Assembly: GCF_001667885.1 (NCBI RefSeq)
Contig: NZ_LZJW01000075.1
Location: 207,229-271,228, forward strand
Length of the DNA: 64,000 nt
Direction of reading: 5' to 3'
Source: Mycobacterium scrofulaceum
GTDB lineage: Bacteria; Actinomycetota; Actinomycetes; Mycobacteriales; Mycobacteriaceae
The notes below the pieces were generated by a model, which saw only the letters and a program-made list of their open reading frames with translations, had not been told where the DNA came from and did not search any database. A program made the position numbers and the translations under genes. This document shows positions 61,986 to 64,000 of this stretch, piece after piece. The stretch's first letter is position 1; each line of letters opens with the position of its first letter.

Positions 61986-63113
61986 TCACTGCAGGGCGTT
62001 GATCGCGGCAACCAGCCGCTCTTTGACCTTATCGGGCAGCGCGACATAGCCGGCCGATGAAAGGTCCGCCTGCCCGCTGCCGGCGGACACCGTGAGGAAC
62101 GACTTGATCGCGCCGGAGGTGTCGGCGTCGGAGCCCTTCGAGCACACGATCTCGTACGTTGCCAGGACCAAAGGGTAGGACCGCGGGTCCTGGGAGCTGT
62201 ACATCGGATTCAGGTCGAGCACCAGGTCGTTGCCGTCACCGACGAAATTGGCGGTCCGCACGGCGTTTCCGGCGGTCTCGTTGGTGAGCGGGATGACGCC
62301 GCCCTTGTTGGTGCCGATTTGCGCGTAGGGCAGGCCGGCCTGGTCGGCGAAGCCCTTCTCGACGTAGCCGATGGCGCCCGGGGTGGATCGCACGGCCTGC
62401 ACGACACCGGCCGACTTGGTCGCCCCCTCCCCGACGCCGCCCTGGAACTCGGTGCCCACGCCTTTCGTCCAGCTCTGCGGCGCGGCCGCCGTCAAGAATT
62501 TCTGCACGTTGTCGGTGGTCCCGGACGAGTCCGTACGGTAGATCGGCGTGATCTTGGTGTCGGGCAGCACGACGCCGGGATTGAGGGCCGCCAGGATCGG
62601 GTCGTTCCAGGCCGTGATCCGCCCGCTGAAGATCTTGGCCAGCGCATCACTGCTGACCACCAGCGCCGGCACCCCGGCGAGGTTGTAGACCAAGGCGATC
62701 GGCCCGAACACCAGCGGCAGGTCCCACGCGGGGTTTCCGTCGCAGCGGGCGGCGGCCGGACCGATCTGGTCCGCGGCCAGCGGGGAGTCGGCCCCCGCAA
62801 AGTCGACATGGCCGGCGATGAACTGCTCGCGTCCGGCGCCGGAACCGGTCGGGTTGTAGGAGACGCTCTTGCCCGGGCAGTACTGGCCCCAGACCTGGTT
62901 GAACAACGCCATCGCGTTCTGTTGAGCCGTCGAGCCTTCCGCGGTCAGCTTGTTCTTTCCGCTGCATCCCGCCGTGCCCGTGGGGCCGGAGACCGCTGCC
63001 GGCGACGCCCCGCGTCGGTTCTGGTCGCTGCCACAGCCGGTGAGTGCGCCGCTGCCGGCCGCCATCGCCACGACCAGCGCGGCCAGCGCTCTGCCTCCCC
63101 TGTCGAGCCTCAC
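61986..63113 (-). CDS. pstS: Phosphate-binding lipoprotein PstS
   Basis: 375 residues from GTG 63113, with AGGAAG eight bases ahead; the frame is open further but the lipoprotein signal fits this start. Basic n-region, hydrophobic stretch and lipobox LTGC at about 27. The phosphate-binding motifs are AEGSTAQQNA, YNPTGSGAGREQF, ADSPL and TDSSGTTDNVQ, as in PstS1-3. It captures phosphate outside the membrane for PstCA. First gene of the operon, with a promoter at 63190-63218 under a long inverted repeat. Confidence 0.95.
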   Translation of the reverse strand: MRLDRGGRALAALVVAMAAGSGALTGCGSDQNRRGASPAAVSGPTGTAGCSGKNKLTAEGSTAQQNAMALFNQVWGQYCPGKSVSYNPTGSGAGREQFIAGHVDFAGADSPLAADQIGPAAARCDGNPAWDLPLVFGPIALVYNLAGVPALVVSSDALAKIFSGRITAWNDPILAALNPGVVLPDTKITPIYRTDSSGTTDNVQKFLTAAAPQSWTKGVGTEFQGGVGEGATKSAGVVQAVRSTPGAIGYVEKGFADQAGLPYAQIGTNKGGVIPLTNETAGNAVRTANFVGDGNDLVLDLNPMYSSQDPRSYPLVLATYEIVCSKGSDADTSGAIKSFLTVSAGSGQADLSSAGYVALPDKVKERLVAAINALQ

Positions 63114-63168
63114 CGATCTCGCTTCCTGACGCGTAGTCGTGCCCGCGTACGCCGCCGGCCGTCTCCCA

Positions 63169-63223
63169 AGAGGTTGCCAGGTCGGCGCGAAAATATGCTC
63201 CGACGCAGCCCGCGGCAACCTCT
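63169..63223 (-). promoter_or_regulatory. pstS promoter inside a 10-bp inverted repeat
   Basis: On the minus strand TTGCCG (63213-63218) and TATTTT (63190-63195) are separated by 17 bases; the start would be near 63183, giving a leader of about 70 bases before the pstS GTG. AGAGGTTGCC (63169-63178) and GGCAACCTCT (63214-63223) are exact inverted repeats flanking this promoter, one covering the -35. A phosphate-responsive regulator such as RegX3 normally controls pst, but its direct-repeat box is not plainly seen. Confidence 0.5.
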
Positions 63224-63278
63224 CACTAGCAGGCGCAAGTGAACGGCCGGGGCCACCTGACCACCTGCCCGCACGTTT

Positions 63279-64000
<722 letters not shown>

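Overview
The window is high-GC actinobacterial DNA with frequent GTG and TTG starts, tightly overlapping genes, several luciferase-like (F420/FMN type) oxidoreductases, an acyl-ACP desaturase of the DesA1 type, a Pst phosphate system and mycothiol synthase (mshD) sequence. Together these point to a Mycobacterium. The order of genes from about 50 kb rightward (SAM methyltransferase, deaminase, KmtR-like ArsR, DUF2236 protein, TetR, desA1, dus, LytR-CpsA-Psr, phoU/phoY2, phoT/pstB, mshD) follows the Rv0830 to Rv0819 neighbourhood of M. tuberculosis as I remember it. The left 49 kb is accessory catabolic DNA, so a non-tuberculous species is likely. The species itself cannot be fixed from the sequence.

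Left part, 0-6 kb: short-chain dehydrogenases (one lacking the catalytic Tyr), a solute-binding-like protein without signal peptide, and a Tat-exported lipoprotein multicopper oxidase. From 5.5 to 17 kb lies an aromatic or steroid-like ring degradation locus. An eight-gene minus-strand operon runs mhpC-like hydrolase, mhpA-like hydroxylase, mhpB-like extradiol dioxygenase, KstD-like flavoprotein, luciferase-like monooxygenase, SDR, cyclase-family hydrolase and alpha/beta hydrolase. A divergent IclR regulator and a second KstD-like flavoprotein lie on the plus strand, with a strong palindromic operator between. A limonene-epoxide-hydrolase-like enzyme and a NarL-type two-component pair follow.

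19-35 kb is an acyl-CoA catabolism region: an orphan E1-alpha-like protein, MeaB GTPase, thiolase, enoyl-CoA hydratase, two overlapping acyl-CoA dehydrogenases, acyl-CoA synthetase, a solo [2Fe-2S] ferredoxin, an amidohydrolase, luciferase-like enzymes, a class III CoA-transferase and a split B12-dependent acyl-CoA mutase. Two divergent promoters in this block share a 15-bp palindrome, which suggests one regulon. A 56-bp tandem repeat carrying Shine-Dalgarno sequences sits inside the operon.

37-49 kb holds an MFS transporter, a methyltransferase, a VanX-type peptidase, a TetR/CocE-hydrolase pair, a homologue of the phthiodiolone ketoreductase, a tautomerase, a UvrA2-like ATPase, a DJ-1/PfpI protein and a frameshifted ltrA. 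Four tRNA genes (Phe, Asp, Glu, Lys) mark the junction between accessory DNA and the conserved segment, and the 3' end of tRNA-Phe is duplicated there.

50-64 kb is conserved core: a metal-sensor/His-rich protein operon, desA1-dus, LCP ligase, phoU, and a full pstSCAB operon converging on phoU. At the right edge mshD is broken. Its 3' half lies on the minus strand and an overlapping internal piece on the plus strand, forming a perfect inverted repeat of at least 77 bp. This is either a rearrangement or an assembly fold-back.
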